Assembly (NCBI RefSeq): GCF_037782385.1
Contig: NZ_JBBEXD010000010.1
Location: 1 to 64,000, forward strand
Length of the DNA stretch: 64,000 bases
From: Ascidiimonas meishanensis
GTDB lineage: Bacteria > Bacteroidota > Bacteroidia > Flavobacteriales > Flavobacteriaceae
Direction: 5' to 3'
Position 1 is the first letter of the stretch, and each line of letters begins with the position of its first letter. Of this stretch, positions 9,556 through 18,149 are shown piece by piece. The notes under the pieces are model-generated. The model was not told where the DNA came from. It saw nothing but the letters and a program-made list of their open reading frames with translations, and ran no database searches. The position numbers and the translations under genes were made by a program.

Positions 9556-10164
9556 ATGCTCATCATTGGAATTGCAGGAGGAACCGGTTGTGGCAAAACA
9601 ACGGTAGTAAATCAAATTATAAATGAACTCCCCGAGGAAGAGGTAGGCGTAATATCTCAAGATTCCTACTACAAAGAAACCTCTCATCTCTCTTATGCAG
9701 AAAGAACCAAAATAAATTTTGATCATCCCAGAGCGATTGATTTTGATTTACTCAGAGCACATCTCACACAATTAAAAAAAGGAGATCCTATTCCTCAACC
9801 CGTATATTCCTTTGTAAAACACAATAGAACTACAGATACCATTCTTACGCATCCCAGAAAAGTGATGATTGTAGAAGGAATTCTAATTCTGTCTAATGCA
9901 GAAATAAGAAATATGTTTGATATTAAGATTTTTGTGCATGCAGATTCAGATGAAAGACTTATCAGACGTATTAAAAGAGATATTACAGAAAGAGGAAGAG
10001 ATATAGAAGAGGTACTTACAAGATATCAAACTACCCTTAAACCCATGCATCATCAATTTATTGAGCCTATGAAAGAGTATGCAGATATTATTATTCCCAA
10101 TAATAAATACAATACGGTAGCCGTAGATATTGTACGTACCATTATTAATAATCGCATTCAATAA
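9556..10164 (+). CDS. udk: Uridine kinase
   Basis: The 202-residue product matches bacterial uridine kinase, which phosphorylates uridine and cytidine to UMP and CMP for pyrimidine salvage in the cytoplasm. Residues 6-14 hold the P-loop GGTGCGKTT, followed by QDSYYK and NFDHPRAIDFD substrate-binding segments and the lid arginines RRIKRDITERGR. The following septum-formation gene begins one nucleotide after its stop, and methylmalonyl-CoA mutase genes follow, so the run is probably one transcript. Confidence 0.95.
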   Translation: MLIIGIAGGTGCGKTTVVNQIINELPEEEVGVISQDSYYKETSHLSYAERTKINFDHPRAIDFDLLRAHLTQLKKGDPIPQPVYSFVKHNRTTDTILTHPRKVMIVEGILILSNAEIRNMFDIKIFVHADSDERLIRRIKRDITERGRDIEEVLTRYQTTLKPMHHQFIEPMKEYADIIIPNNKYNTVAVDIVRTIINNRIQ

Positions 10165-10165
10165 G

Positions 10166-10498
10166 ATGACATTTAAAGAACTTTTAAAAAATAAATGGTT
10201 TAAAGTCTTTAGTAGTATTTATGTACTAGTACTCACCATATTTGCGGTCTGGATGTTATTTTTTGACACCAATTCTATCCTTTTTCACCACGAATTAAAT
10301 CAAGAAATAAAAAAACTGGAAAAACAAAAAGAGCATTTACAAAAGGAGATAGAGAGCGATAAAAAGGTAATTAAAAAACTAAATGAGGCTGGCGGACTTG
10401 AAAAATTTGCCCGGGAAGAATATTATCTAAAAAAAGAAAACGAAGACATTTATATTATTGAGGACGAGGACAGCCTAAAAATTAAAGAAAATGAGTAA
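10166..10498 (+). CDS. FtsB/DivIC-like septum formation initiator
   Basis: The 110-residue protein has one transmembrane helix at about residues 13-35, then a coiled coil (about 42-75, rich in K, E and L heptads) and the FtsB/DivIC-type tail GGLEKFAREEYYLKKENEDIYII. Such proteins bridge FtsL and FtsQ-type divisome proteins at the inner membrane. I chose the ATG at 10166, one nucleotide after the udk stop, over an in-frame start at 10130 that would overlap udk by 35 nt and lengthen the cytoplasmic tail. Its last 8 nt overlap the next gene. Synteny of udk, divIC-like and mut genes is familiar in Flavobacteriia. Confidence 0.88.
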   Translation: MTFKELLKNKWFKVFSSIYVLVLTIFAVWMLFFDTNSILFHHELNQEIKKLEKQKEHLQKEIESDKKVIKKLNEAGGLEKFAREEYYLKKENEDIYIIEDEDSLKIKENE

Positions 10499-11876
10499 TC
10501 CACTATTTAATGAGTTTTCTGGAGTTTCTGCAAAACAGTGGAAGCAAAAGATTCAGTTTGACCTAAAAGGTGCCGATTATAATGAAACCTTAATTACCCG
10601 CACACTGGAAGGGATAGATATTAAACCCTTTTACCACAGTGAAGAGGTAGACCCCTTAGCTGTAGCCATTTCAAACACCCCCTGGAAAGTAGCACAACGC
10701 ATAGAAGTTACTGATGAAGTTACTGCCAATAAAAAAGCACTTAACGCCATCAAAGACGGTGTTGAAGCATTGGATTTTATCATTAACTCTCCTACCATCA
10801 ACCTTCAAACCCTTTTAGAAAATATAGCCACTGAAAAAATTCAGCTTTACTTTAGTCCTCAATTTCTATCCGTAGCATTTGTGCAACAGTTGAATGAGGT
10901 AGCATCTGCCAAAAACAGCACGGTCTTTTGTGATCAAGATTTCATTGCACAGCTTGCAAGAACGGGCAATTGGTATGAAAATCTTGAAAAAGATCACGCA
11001 AAGCTGGCAAGCATTAGCCAACTATCCCTCAAAAATGTCAGTGTTATTTCTGTAGACAGCACCCTGTATCAAAATGCAGGAGCCAATGCGGTACAGCAAC
11101 TTGCCTATGCCCTTTCACATGCCAATGAATATCTCAATTTCTTAGAAAAGAATGAGCGGCTAGACATATTGCAAAACAACCCTTTACGCTTTAAAGTAGC
11201 CGTAGGGAATGATTACTTTATGGAAATTGCCAAATTGCGGGCCCTTCGCATCCTATATAAGACCCTTGCCGAAGCATATCACATTCCAACCAACTGTTAT
11301 ATATTGGCAGAACCCTCTAAAAGAAATAAAACCATTTATGATTACAACCTAAATATGTTGCGTACCACTACGGAATGTATGAGTAGCGTTTTAGGAGGCG
11401 CAGATGCCATTTGTAATTTACCTTATGATAGTTTGTACCATCCATCCAATGAGTTTGGAGACCGTATTGCTAAAAATCAATTGCTCATTCTTAAGCATGA
11501 AAGTTATTTTGATAAAGTAGCCAATCCGGCAGACGGTGCCTATTATATAGAAGAGCTCACCAGGCAATTAGCCCAAAAAGCCCTTTCACTATTCAAACAG
11601 ATTGAAGAAGGGGGCGGGTTTTTAAATCAGCTTAAAGAACACAACATCCAGCGTAAAATAAAGGAAAATGCGGCACTGGAACAAGAACTATTTGATAGCG
11701 GAAAGCGGGTTTTAGTAGGAACCAATAAGTATGAGAATCCGCAAGACCAGATGAAAGATTCCTTAGAGAAATCGCCTTTTCCTGAAAAAAAATCCCGAAA
11801 AACCATTATAGAGCCTATTCTTGAAAAAAGATTGGCAGAAAATTGGGAACAGCAACGTCTGGCAAAAGAAAAATAA
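10491..11876 (+). CDS. mutA: Methylmalonyl-CoA mutase small subunit
   Basis: The 461-residue protein matches the catalytically silent beta subunit of adenosylcobalamin-dependent methylmalonyl-CoA mutase. It has the mutase barrel only and no C-terminal cobalamin domain, so it is shorter than the large subunit. Recognisable segments include FMEIAKLRALRILYKTL and ERIAKNQL-like barrel motifs shared with MutB. It overlaps the FtsB/DivIC-like gene by 8 nt and precedes mutB by 78 nt, so the subunits are co-expressed. The heterodimer interconverts methylmalonyl-CoA and succinyl-CoA in propionate metabolism. Confidence 0.93.
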   Translation: MSNPLFNEFSGVSAKQWKQKIQFDLKGADYNETLITRTLEGIDIKPFYHSEEVDPLAVAISNTPWKVAQRIEVTDEVTANKKALNAIKDGVEALDFIINSPTINLQTLLENIATEKIQLYFSPQFLSVAFVQQLNEVASAKNSTVFCDQDFIAQLARTGNWYENLEKDHAKLASISQLSLKNVSVISVDSTLYQNAGANAVQQLAYALSHANEYLNFLEKNERLDILQNNPLRFKVAVGNDYFMEIAKLRALRILYKTLAEAYHIPTNCYILAEPSKRNKTIYDYNLNMLRTTTECMSSVLGGADAICNLPYDSLYHPSNEFGDRIAKNQLLILKHESYFDKVANPADGAYYIEELTRQLAQKALSLFKQIEEGGGFLNQLKEHNIQRKIKENAALEQELFDSGKRVLVGTNKYENPQDQMKDSLEKSPFPEKKSRKTIIEPILEKRLAENWEQQRLAKEK

Positions 11877-11954
11877 TATCGTTAATACCTATGGTAAGAA
11901 GCAAGGGTTAGGCACTAATCAAACGCTTCAAACCAATAGTTAAAAGAGCCTATT

Positions 11955-14087
11955 ATGAGTACACGTAAGCAACTTCAACATCTAAAAATAGCAGCGCAGG
12001 AAACACCTACTGAGAGCATTTCAAAAGCCCCTTTTGAAACCGCTGAAGGCATTGAGGTAAAAAACGCCTATCATAAAAAAGATACCGCGCATCTGGAGCA
12101 CTTGAATTTTGCGGCAGGCATTCCCCCCTATTTAAGAGGCCCTTACAGCACCATGTATGTACGAAGACCCTGGACCATACGGCAGTATGCGGGTTTCTCT
12201 ACCGCAGAAGAGAGCAATGCATTCTATAGAAGAAATTTAGCAGCCGGCCAAAAAGGATTATCCGTTGCCTTTGATTTAGCTACGCACCGGGGGTATGATT
12301 CAGATCATGAACGCGTGATGGGCGATGTAGGCAAGGCAGGTGTTGCTATTGATTCTGTAGAAGACATGAAGGTGTTGTTTGATCAGATTCCGTTAGATAA
12401 AATGTCTGTTTCTATGACCATGAATGGTGCTGTGCTTCCTATTATGGCCTTTTATATTGTAGCCGCAGAAGAACAAGGCGTTTCTCCGGAAAAACTATCC
12501 GGAACCATCCAAAACGATATTTTAAAGGAGTTTATGGTAAGAAATACCTATATCTACCCACCTACTCCTTCCATGAAGATTATTGCAGATATCTTTGAAT
12601 ATGCCAGCAAGAACATGCCTAAATTCAATAGCATTAGTATTTCTGGCTACCATATGCAAGAAGCAGGCGCTACTGCCGATATTGAATTGGCCTATACCCT
12701 GGCAGACGGACTGGAATACATACGTACTGGCTTGGCAGCGGGCATGTCTATAGACGATTTTGCACCCCGCCTTTCCTTTTTCTGGGCGGTGGGTATGAAC
12801 CATTTTATGGAAATTGCCAAAATGAGAGCCGGAAGAATGCTTTGGGCAAAACTGGTACAACAATTCAGCCCAAAAAATGAGAAGTCCTTAGCCCTGCGTA
12901 CCCATAGCCAGACCAGCGGATGGAGCCTTACAGAACAAGACCCTTTTAACAACGTAGCCAGAACCTGTATAGAAGCCGCCGCCGCCGCTTTTGGAGGCAC
13001 CCAGAGTTTGCACACCAATGCGTTAGATGAAGCCATTGCCTTGCCTACGGATTTCTCGGCACGGATAGCCCGAAACACCCAGATCTACTTACAGGAAGAA
13101 ACCAACATCACCAAAACCGTAGACCCTTGGGCGGGAAGTTATTATGTAGAAAGCTTAACCCATGAGATAGCACAAAAAGCCTGGGCGCTTATGGAAGAAG
13201 TAGAAGAAATTGGCGGAATGACCAAAGCTATTGAAGCCGGCATTCCTAAAATGCGAATTGAAGAAGCCGCCGCCAGAAAACAAGCCAAGATAGATGGCAC
13301 CAGAGATATTATAGTAGGCGTGAATAAATACAGACTGGCGCAAGAAGATCCGCTGCATATTTTAGAAGTAGATAATGAAAACGTACGCAAGCAACAGGTA
13401 GCCCAATTAAAGGCGATTAAAAAGAATAGAAATACTGAAAAAGTAGCCGCCGCTTTAAAAAATCTTACCCATGCCGCCAAATCAGGTGAAGAAAATTTAC
13501 TAGCTTTAGCCGTTGTTGCGGCCAGAGAAAGAGCAACCCTTGGTGAAATAAGTGATGCGCTGGAAGCCGTTTATGGCAGATATAAAGCAAAAATTCAATC
13601 TTTTAGCGGCGTGTATTCAAAAGAAATTCAAAATGACGAAAGCTTTGCCAACGCAAAACAACTGGCAGACAGATTTGCAGAGAAGGAAGGCCGCCGACCT
13701 AGAATTATGATTGCCAAAATGGGACAAGACGGTCATGACCGAGGCGCCAAAGTAGTGGCCACAGGCTATGCAGACGTAGGTTTTGATGTAGACATAGGCC
13801 CCTTGTTTCAAACCCCGGCAGAAGCCGCCAAACAAGCCGTTGAAAACGATGTGCATATTCTAGGCGTTTCTTCCTTAGCCGCAGGGCATAAAACACTGGT
13901 ACCACAAGTGATTGATGCCTTAAAGCAATACGGTAGAGAAGATATTATGGTGATTGTTGGAGGCGTCATCCCGCAGCAAGACTATCAGTTTTTATTTGAT
14001 GCAGGCGCCCTGGCTGTTTTTGGCCCCGGTACCAAGATCAGTGAAGCCGCCATACAAATACTCACCATTTTAATAGACGAAGCATAA
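11955..14087 (+). CDS. mutB: Methylmalonyl-CoA mutase large subunit
   Basis: The 710-residue alpha subunit carries the whole active site. The N-terminal barrel includes YVRRPWTIRQYAGFS and SQTSGWSLTEQDPFNN. The C-terminal Rossmann-like domain binds adenosylcobalamin through D592-G-H594-D-R-G597, where His594 is the lower axial cobalt ligand, followed by the SSLAAGHKTL and GGVIPQQDY motifs. Length matches the family. It catalyses R-methylmalonyl-CoA to succinyl-CoA. After its stop the DNA changes to repeat-rich noncoding sequence, so it ends the core operon. Confidence 0.97.
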   Translation: MSTRKQLQHLKIAAQETPTESISKAPFETAEGIEVKNAYHKKDTAHLEHLNFAAGIPPYLRGPYSTMYVRRPWTIRQYAGFSTAEESNAFYRRNLAAGQKGLSVAFDLATHRGYDSDHERVMGDVGKAGVAIDSVEDMKVLFDQIPLDKMSVSMTMNGAVLPIMAFYIVAAEEQGVSPEKLSGTIQNDILKEFMVRNTYIYPPTPSMKIIADIFEYASKNMPKFNSISISGYHMQEAGATADIELAYTLADGLEYIRTGLAAGMSIDDFAPRLSFFWAVGMNHFMEIAKMRAGRMLWAKLVQQFSPKNEKSLALRTHSQTSGWSLTEQDPFNNVARTCIEAAAAAFGGTQSLHTNALDEAIALPTDFSARIARNTQIYLQEETNITKTVDPWAGSYYVESLTHEIAQKAWALMEEVEEIGGMTKAIEAGIPKMRIEEAAARKQAKIDGTRDIIVGVNKYRLAQEDPLHILEVDNENVRKQQVAQLKAIKKNRNTEKVAAALKNLTHAAKSGEENLLALAVVAARERATLGEISDALEAVYGRYKAKIQSFSGVYSKEIQNDESFANAKQLADRFAEKEGRRPRIMIAKMGQDGHDRGAKVVATGYADVGFDVDIGPLFQTPAEAAKQAVENDVHILGVSSLAAGHKTLVPQVIDALKQYGREDIMVIVGGVIPQQDYQFLFDAGALAVFGPGTKISEAAIQILTILIDEA

Positions 14088-15212
14088 GCCTTGCTACAAC
14101 AAACGGCAAGGCAGCAAGGCAAAACTGATTTAAAACCACTTCTTTTAAAATATCGATTATACTTTACACGCTTTTGAGGTCTTAGTATCAAAAAAAATAA
14201 GGACACGCTTAAAACGAATGTTTTAAAAATACCTCCGCAGGAACCGACTAAAAGCTCCGCATGTTTGGATCAAAACCTCCGCATGTTGAGACACTTTTCT
14301 GCGGAGGTTTGCACGCTTTCCTCCGCATGTTTTACTAAAACCCTCCTGAAAAAGGGGTTTTGATATGCCTTAGCCCTACTCAGAAATCCCCTTTGTGAAG
14401 TATAATTTATACTGACGGATATAGTTTATAGGTCTTTAGATGCATTTTGAGAATAGCAGCAAAGGCAAAAAACCACGCAATATTTTACAAACGGTTTTGG
14501 GCCAAGCCCCTTTAAACCCCTTGAAATACGATGTTTTCATTACAAATCTTTCCACACCTAAGGCATCCCGCCCACTGAGACTACTTCGGGCACTGAGGCT
14601 CTCGAAGTACTCGAAGTGCAAAAGCCCTATGGAGAAACAAAGACTCTTCTGATACTTCGGAATTCTTTGTTATGTTTCTGAACCCTGAGCGGAGCCGAAG
14701 GGTGGAGGGTAAAAGAAATGAAAAGCAAGTATACAATAGCCACTGATAAACGTACCAAGCTATCGCAAGTTTAGCTCTCATGAACCATAAACAAAAACAG
14801 TAAGAATACATCAAACAGGGCTTTCGAAATGATCATTCTTTAATAAAAGAAGTAAAATCAAAAAGCCCCACGCGGTGAAAAATCCTTTTTAGAAAGTATT
14901 CTTTCACGTAAGAGTAGCAAATACCTTCCGTTAGAAAAAGTCGAAGCCTTGGAGACTTTTTAGGAAGGCGTTTGCGGTTTTAAAAGTTGATAGACTTTTA
15001 AAAACACCTCCGGGAAAGCCTCTTCCGATACTTCGGAATTCTTTGTTATGTTTCTGAACCCTGAGCGGAGCCGAAGGGTGAAAATGAAAAGTAAGTATAC
15101 CATAGCCACTGATAAACGTACCAAGCTATTTCAAGCCTACCGCTAACAACCAAGCGCTCACCAGATCTGGTAAAATACTTTTAAAGCAAAAAGGGTTATT
15201 CAATTTCCAACC
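14088..15212. repeat. Repeat-rich noncoding region downstream of mutB
   Basis: No credible gene is present. The undecamer CTCCGCATGTT occurs at 14255, 14277 and 14321. A direct repeat of about 110 bp pairs 14646-14764 with 15022-15128 (shared core GATACTTCGGAATTCTTTG, then CCTGAGCGGAGCCGAAGGGT, then CACTGATAAACGTACCAAGC). Another segment, about 14781-14855, belongs to a dispersed family with relatives at 25.2, 26.1, 28.0 and 42.1 kb. The short ORFs here run through these repeats and are not taken as genes. Confidence 0.7.
14273..14310. repeat. 11-bp perfect inverted repeat (hairpin)
   Basis: AAACCTCCGCA at 14273-14283 pairs perfectly with TGCGGAGGTTT at 14300-14310 around a 16-nt loop. There is no T-run on either side, so a simple intrinsic terminator is unlikely. 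It overlaps one of three CTCCGCATGTT copies. It lies about 190 nt after mutB and could stabilise the mutB mRNA end or be part of the repeat. Confidence 0.6.
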
Positions 15213-15506
15213 CACTCCTACCCTTACGGATTCCCGTACGCTTTTTAACATTCACTTCTTTACCTTGCCGTAAGCATACCAATTATATGTTATTTTTTCT
15301 TACGAATAAATACGTGTTTGTAGCTTGACTATAAGAAAAACCATTGATTTTTGGTATGTTTGAATTAGCAATCTATGGAAATCTTAAGCGTTTCTAAATG
15401 TTTACAAGCGTTTACAAACGACCAAAAACGGATAAAATATTGATTTTAAGTTGATTACAAAAATAAATATAAGAGAAGTAAACGCAATTGCGTTTACTAA
15501 CTAGTT
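15213..15506 (+). repeat. Leader-type repeat, copy 1, ending at a G/TT cassette boundary (attI-like)
   Basis: This ~294-bp sequence recurs imperfectly at 18657-18940. It contains two TTTACAA boxes 10 nt apart (15401-15407, 15411-15417), a perfect 22-bp palindrome at 15477-15498 (centre CGCAATTGCG), and finally the palindrome CTAACTAGTTAG at 15497-15508. The similarity between the copies stops at CTAACTAG/TT, after which the downstream sequences are unrelated. That is the position at which integron integrase would cut a GTTRRRY site. An attI site or the retained end of a shared cassette would both look like this. The naming is inference. Confidence 0.55.
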
Positions 15507-15533
15507 AGCAAAAAGCGAAAAACCGAAACGCAA

Positions 15534-15953
15534 ATGAAAATAAAATTCAAAAAGAAAAGATTACGTGTGAATTTAATTCTCGGAATAGTTTGGATTGCAC
15601 TCGGAACTTTAAGTATTGCAACTGATGATGAAATTCGGTGGACTGAATATGGATATTTAGTCATCGGAATTTTATACATTGGACATTATTTATATGATTT
15701 GACAAACCAATATCTGACTATAGAAAATGGAACTATTCGTAAAAATGGACTTTATGGATACTGGAAAAAAATAAATCTGAATGAAATAAAATGGATTAAA
15801 AAGTTTGCTGGAGATTACACGCTAAAAACAGAAAAAAAAGAATTAAAAATCAATACTGAATTGATTGAAAAAGATTCGCTTACTGAATTGAATAAAGTAT
15901 TGGCGAAACTGAATTTACCACCTGAAAAAACGCCATTTGCTAACAATGTATAA
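15534..15953 (+). CDS. Small membrane protein with PH-like domain (cassette I cargo)
   Basis: The 139-residue protein has two hydrophobic helices at about residues 13-30 and 40-57 and a C-terminal beta-rich part (YLTIENGTIRKNG... WIKKF... LKTEKKELKINTELI) like bacterial PH-fold domains of the YdbS type. I do not recognise a specific family. The gene is the only ORF of a cassette-like unit: TTAGC just before it (15505-15509) matches GCTAA at its 3' end (15939-15943), and its stop codon lies inside the attC-like element. Base composition is more AT-rich than the neighbouring mutB. Confidence 0.65.
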   Translation: MKIKFKKKRLRVNLILGIVWIALGTLSIATDDEIRWTEYGYLVIGILYIGHYLYDLTNQYLTIENGTIRKNGLYGYWKKINLNEIKWIKKFAGDYTLKTEKKELKINTELIEKDSLTELNKVLAKLNLPPEKTPFANNV

Positions 15954-16070
15954 CCGCAATTACGGCGGATTCGACTACGTCCGAATCCACTCGGAATTGC
16001 TAACGTCAGTGCCAAACCGAAAATTAACGCATATTAACCCGTAACTGACGGTTATACGAGACCGTTAGGC
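15939..16070 (+). repeat. attC-like recombination site between cassettes I and II
   Basis: The 132-bp element has R'' GCTAAC (15939-15944), L'' TATAACCG (15949-15956), L' CGGTTATA (16049-16056) and R' GTTAGGC (16064-16070). L''/L' pair perfectly over 8 bp, and R''/R' pair with one bulged base. Between them lie further hairpins: GGATTCG/CGAATCC, and CGTCAGT/ACTGACG (the latter about 15 nt inside L'). The order R''-spacer-L''...L'-spacer-R', the imperfect strand symmetry and the 132-bp size match long integron attC sites such as VCRs. No integrase is nearby. Assignment is from structure alone. Confidence 0.65.
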
Positions 16071-16085
16071 ACAATATAACCAACT

Positions 16086-17675
16086 ATGAGAACAAGTGGA
16101 ATAATTTATGTTAATAGCGATGGAGTAATTCAACTTCATAAAAATATTATTGAAAGCCAAACAGTATTTGATGGTTCAATATTGTTTGGAATATATTATC
16201 CTCGCTCCAAAAGTGATGACGAATCTATAGAAAAGACTGATTTTATGATTACCCCAATTCCCTTCAAACATTGGAAATGTACAGGTAGGCTCATAATGAA
16301 ATTAGAAAAACAGTCAACTTCAATTCCAATTATTACTGAATTTTTAAAACAAAATGGCATCTCAATAGCGCATTCAGTTTCAAATCGTTCAGCACATAGG
16401 TATAGCACTTGGGATTTACATATATCATTTGACTCATTAATAAACAAGGAACTTACTTATCTCGATAACAAATCTTATTATGAAGAGACATATTTTGAAA
16501 TGGGTAAACTATCCAAATTACTTGTAAATGAGTTTGGAGATAAAGGGAAAAAATTGCTCTGGGTTGATAAAAAAGATATTGATTTAATAAACCCTCTCAT
16601 TAGTAGTGTTAATACAGGTTTACACTTTTTTCATAACATAACAAATAAAAGAATAGAAAATGCAAAAGATTTAGACACGCAAACTCTTTATAAACCATTC
16701 AGCTTAAGATACACAAATGGTAATATAGTCTCGAATTCTGGTAAAAAAATAGGAAATATTTTAGCTATTGCAGATAAAAGAGATGAAAATCAAAGACAGC
16801 TTCCTACAATTGGTTTTATAGAGTCAGAATCTCATTATTTAAATTACAGGATTAGAATTATTCCTCGAGAAAAACTAACATTTATTTATAAAATATCAAT
16901 TTACTATGAGAGAAAGGGAACTTCATCAAGTACTACTAGAGGTCTTTTAAACTTTCTTATGAATCAATTAAATTCTAGTGTTAAAGTTTGGATGTCATAC
17001 AATCAACTTTATGAGTGTCGTGATAATTATGGTAGTGGTCGTATAAATATGTTTATAGAAACACCTAAAAATTTCAATGACCAAATATCATTTATGGAAC
17101 ACTTCAAAAATTTAATAGTAAGACTGAATAAAGAAAATAAACCGAAAGAACTTGAACACATTCAGTTTTGGCCTAAAATATTGCCTGTTTATCCTAACTA
17201 CATAAGAAAACACTTTAAAGATCAAAGAGAATATCTAAAGAATAGAAAAAAAGATGTTTTTATAAGTTATTCAAGTCGAGATGATAAACACGCTGAAAGA
17301 ATAAGGAAAAAATTAGAAGAAAATGGTTTGTCAGTTTTTAAAGCTGATAAGGAAATGAAGTCTGGCGATTTGTTTAATGAAAAAATTAGAATTGGACTAA
17401 ACAATTGTAGAGAGGTATGTTTGTTATATTCTAAAAGCAGTAAAAATAGTTCATACGTTACAACTGAATGGGGAGCTGCCTGGTTTATGGGAAAAAAAAT
17501 TATCACTATGTATCTAGATATGACTGAGGATGATGCACTTCAAAGTGACCAAAGATTGACACAGACTCAAATGATGAGGTTTGATGTTGATAATTTACCC
17601 TTTTATTGTGAAGAAGTAATGCAGCGAAGATTAGAATACTATTTAAATACTGACAAGTACGAATATTATAATTAA
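16086..17675 (+). CDS. TIR-domain effector with unrecognised N-terminal sensor region (cassette II cargo)
   Basis: The C-terminal part (residues ~388-510) is a TIR domain beginning DVFISYSSRDD, with the box SSYVTTEWGAAWFMGK that contains the likely NADase glutamate Glu461. Bacterial TIR domains of this kind cleave NAD+ or make cyclic ADP-ribose-type signals in anti-phage defence. The first ~385 residues match nothing I know. Two stretches (about 61-120 and 253-325) have a beta-alpha-beta-beta look and could be ACT-like ligand-binding folds, which is speculation. No transmembrane segment or signal peptide is seen. The gene is bracketed by the matched ends GTTAGGCACA (16064) and TGTGCCTAAC (17682), consistent with a mobile cassette, and is strongly AT-rich. 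Confidence 0.85.
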   Translation: MRTSGIIYVNSDGVIQLHKNIIESQTVFDGSILFGIYYPRSKSDDESIEKTDFMITPIPFKHWKCTGRLIMKLEKQSTSIPIITEFLKQNGISIAHSVSNRSAHRYSTWDLHISFDSLINKELTYLDNKSYYEETYFEMGKLSKLLVNEFGDKGKKLLWVDKKDIDLINPLISSVNTGLHFFHNITNKRIENAKDLDTQTLYKPFSLRYTNGNIVSNSGKKIGNILAIADKRDENQRQLPTIGFIESESHYLNYRIRIIPREKLTFIYKISIYYERKGTSSSTTRGLLNFLMNQLNSSVKVWMSYNQLYECRDNYGSGRINMFIETPKNFNDQISFMEHFKNLIVRLNKENKPKELEHIQFWPKILPVYPNYIRKHFKDQREYLKNRKKDVFISYSSRDDKHAERIRKKLEENGLSVFKADKEMKSGDLFNEKIRIGLNNCREVCLLYSKSSKNSSYVTTEWGAAWFMGKKIITMYLDMTEDDALQSDQRLTQTQMMRFDVDNLPFYCEEVMQRRLEYYLNTDKYEYYN

Positions 17676-17681
17676 AAATAC

Positions 17682-17691
17682 TGTGCCTAAC
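17682..17691 (+). repeat. Cassette II right end (R''-like core site)
   Basis: TGTGCCTAAC seven nucleotides after the TIR stop codon is the exact reverse complement of GTTAGGCACA at 16064-16073, just before the TIR gene. In an integron cassette the R'' of its own attC should match its own left end in this way. The rest of an attC (L''/L'/R') is not evident downstream, so the site is probably truncated or diverged. Confidence 0.55.
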
Positions 17692-17741
17692 AATAGTAGT
17701 CGTTGTACAAGCCAATAATTGATTATAAAGTTAATTATTTC

Positions 17742-17768
17742 AAGCCCTTCAGAAGGGTTTTTTTATTT
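17742..17768 (+). terminator. Terminator hairpin after the TIR gene
   Basis: AAGCCCTT and AAGGGTTT (one G-T pair) form an 8-bp stem with a three-base loop, followed by a T-rich tract. It lies 66 nt after the TIR stop codon. Confidence 0.65.
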
Positions 17769-17861
17769 TAGTTTATTGTTTTAGATTGTCAAATTAACAG
17801 GTTTTAAATAGGCGGAATAACAGTTTTGAAGCCATGATTTCATGATTTGAACAAAGTGGAG

Positions 17862-17965
17862 GCCTTTCGCGCTGCTTTTCACCTTATTTTTAGTGAATTT
17901 CAAGTGTTTTGGAGGCTTGCCCTGAGAATTTTGTTCAAGGATTATATCTAATAGCAGCCAGATGT
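17862..17965. repeat. Dispersed ~100-bp repeat, copy 1 (other copy 21489-21602)
   Basis: The segment with the core TTTTCACCTTATTTT(T/G)AGTGAATTT and GGAGGCTTG recurs at about 21489-21602 in the same orientation. Both copies sit beside the accessory genes. A small minus-strand frame crosses this copy but is not matched in the second, so I do not call a gene. Origin unknown; it may be a remnant of an insertion element. Confidence 0.5.
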
Positions 17966-17970
17966 ATATC

Positions 17971-18130
17971 AACTCACCCCCTTACCCCACTTGTTTAGAT
18001 GACATGTTTGCCATGGAGCAGTTAGGCACCAACACCTACTCAATTTATAGAGCGCTTAAAAATACTTCCAATCATTAACAGAAATACGTATTTTTAATCA
18101 AAATCTTTGGTGGTTTTTGAGACAGACTGA
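17971..18130 (+). mobile_element. IS1182-derived MITE-like remnant, copy A (left part missing)
   Basis: This copy shares with those at 20.1, 22.9 and 24.4 kb the coding-like block YPTCLDDM.AME.LGTNTYSIY followed by AAATACGTATTTTTAATC and the right end TTTTGAGAC. Its last 15 nt, TTTGAGACAGACTGA, are nearly the inverted complement of the left end seen in copies B and C (TCAGACTGTCTCAAA). The left terminal repeat and the MEYLKG start are absent. The 18150 membrane-protein gene starts 20 nt after the right end. Confidence 0.5.
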
Positions 18131-18149
18131 CGTTGTAAGTTATTATCAA

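Noticed and set aside
12522..13856. Several long minus-strand frames opposite mutB
   Set aside because: They are shadows caused by codon bias of the real gene on the plus strand; none has a start context or known motif.
14440..14652. 70-codon plus-strand frame and opposing minus-strand frame
   Set aside because: Both cross dispersed repeats, including the CTTCGGGCACTGAGGCTCTCGAAG hairpin, and have no protein-like features.
17781..17972. 63-codon minus-strand frame in the ~100-bp repeat
   Set aside because: The second copy of the repeat at 21489-21602 does not keep the frame.
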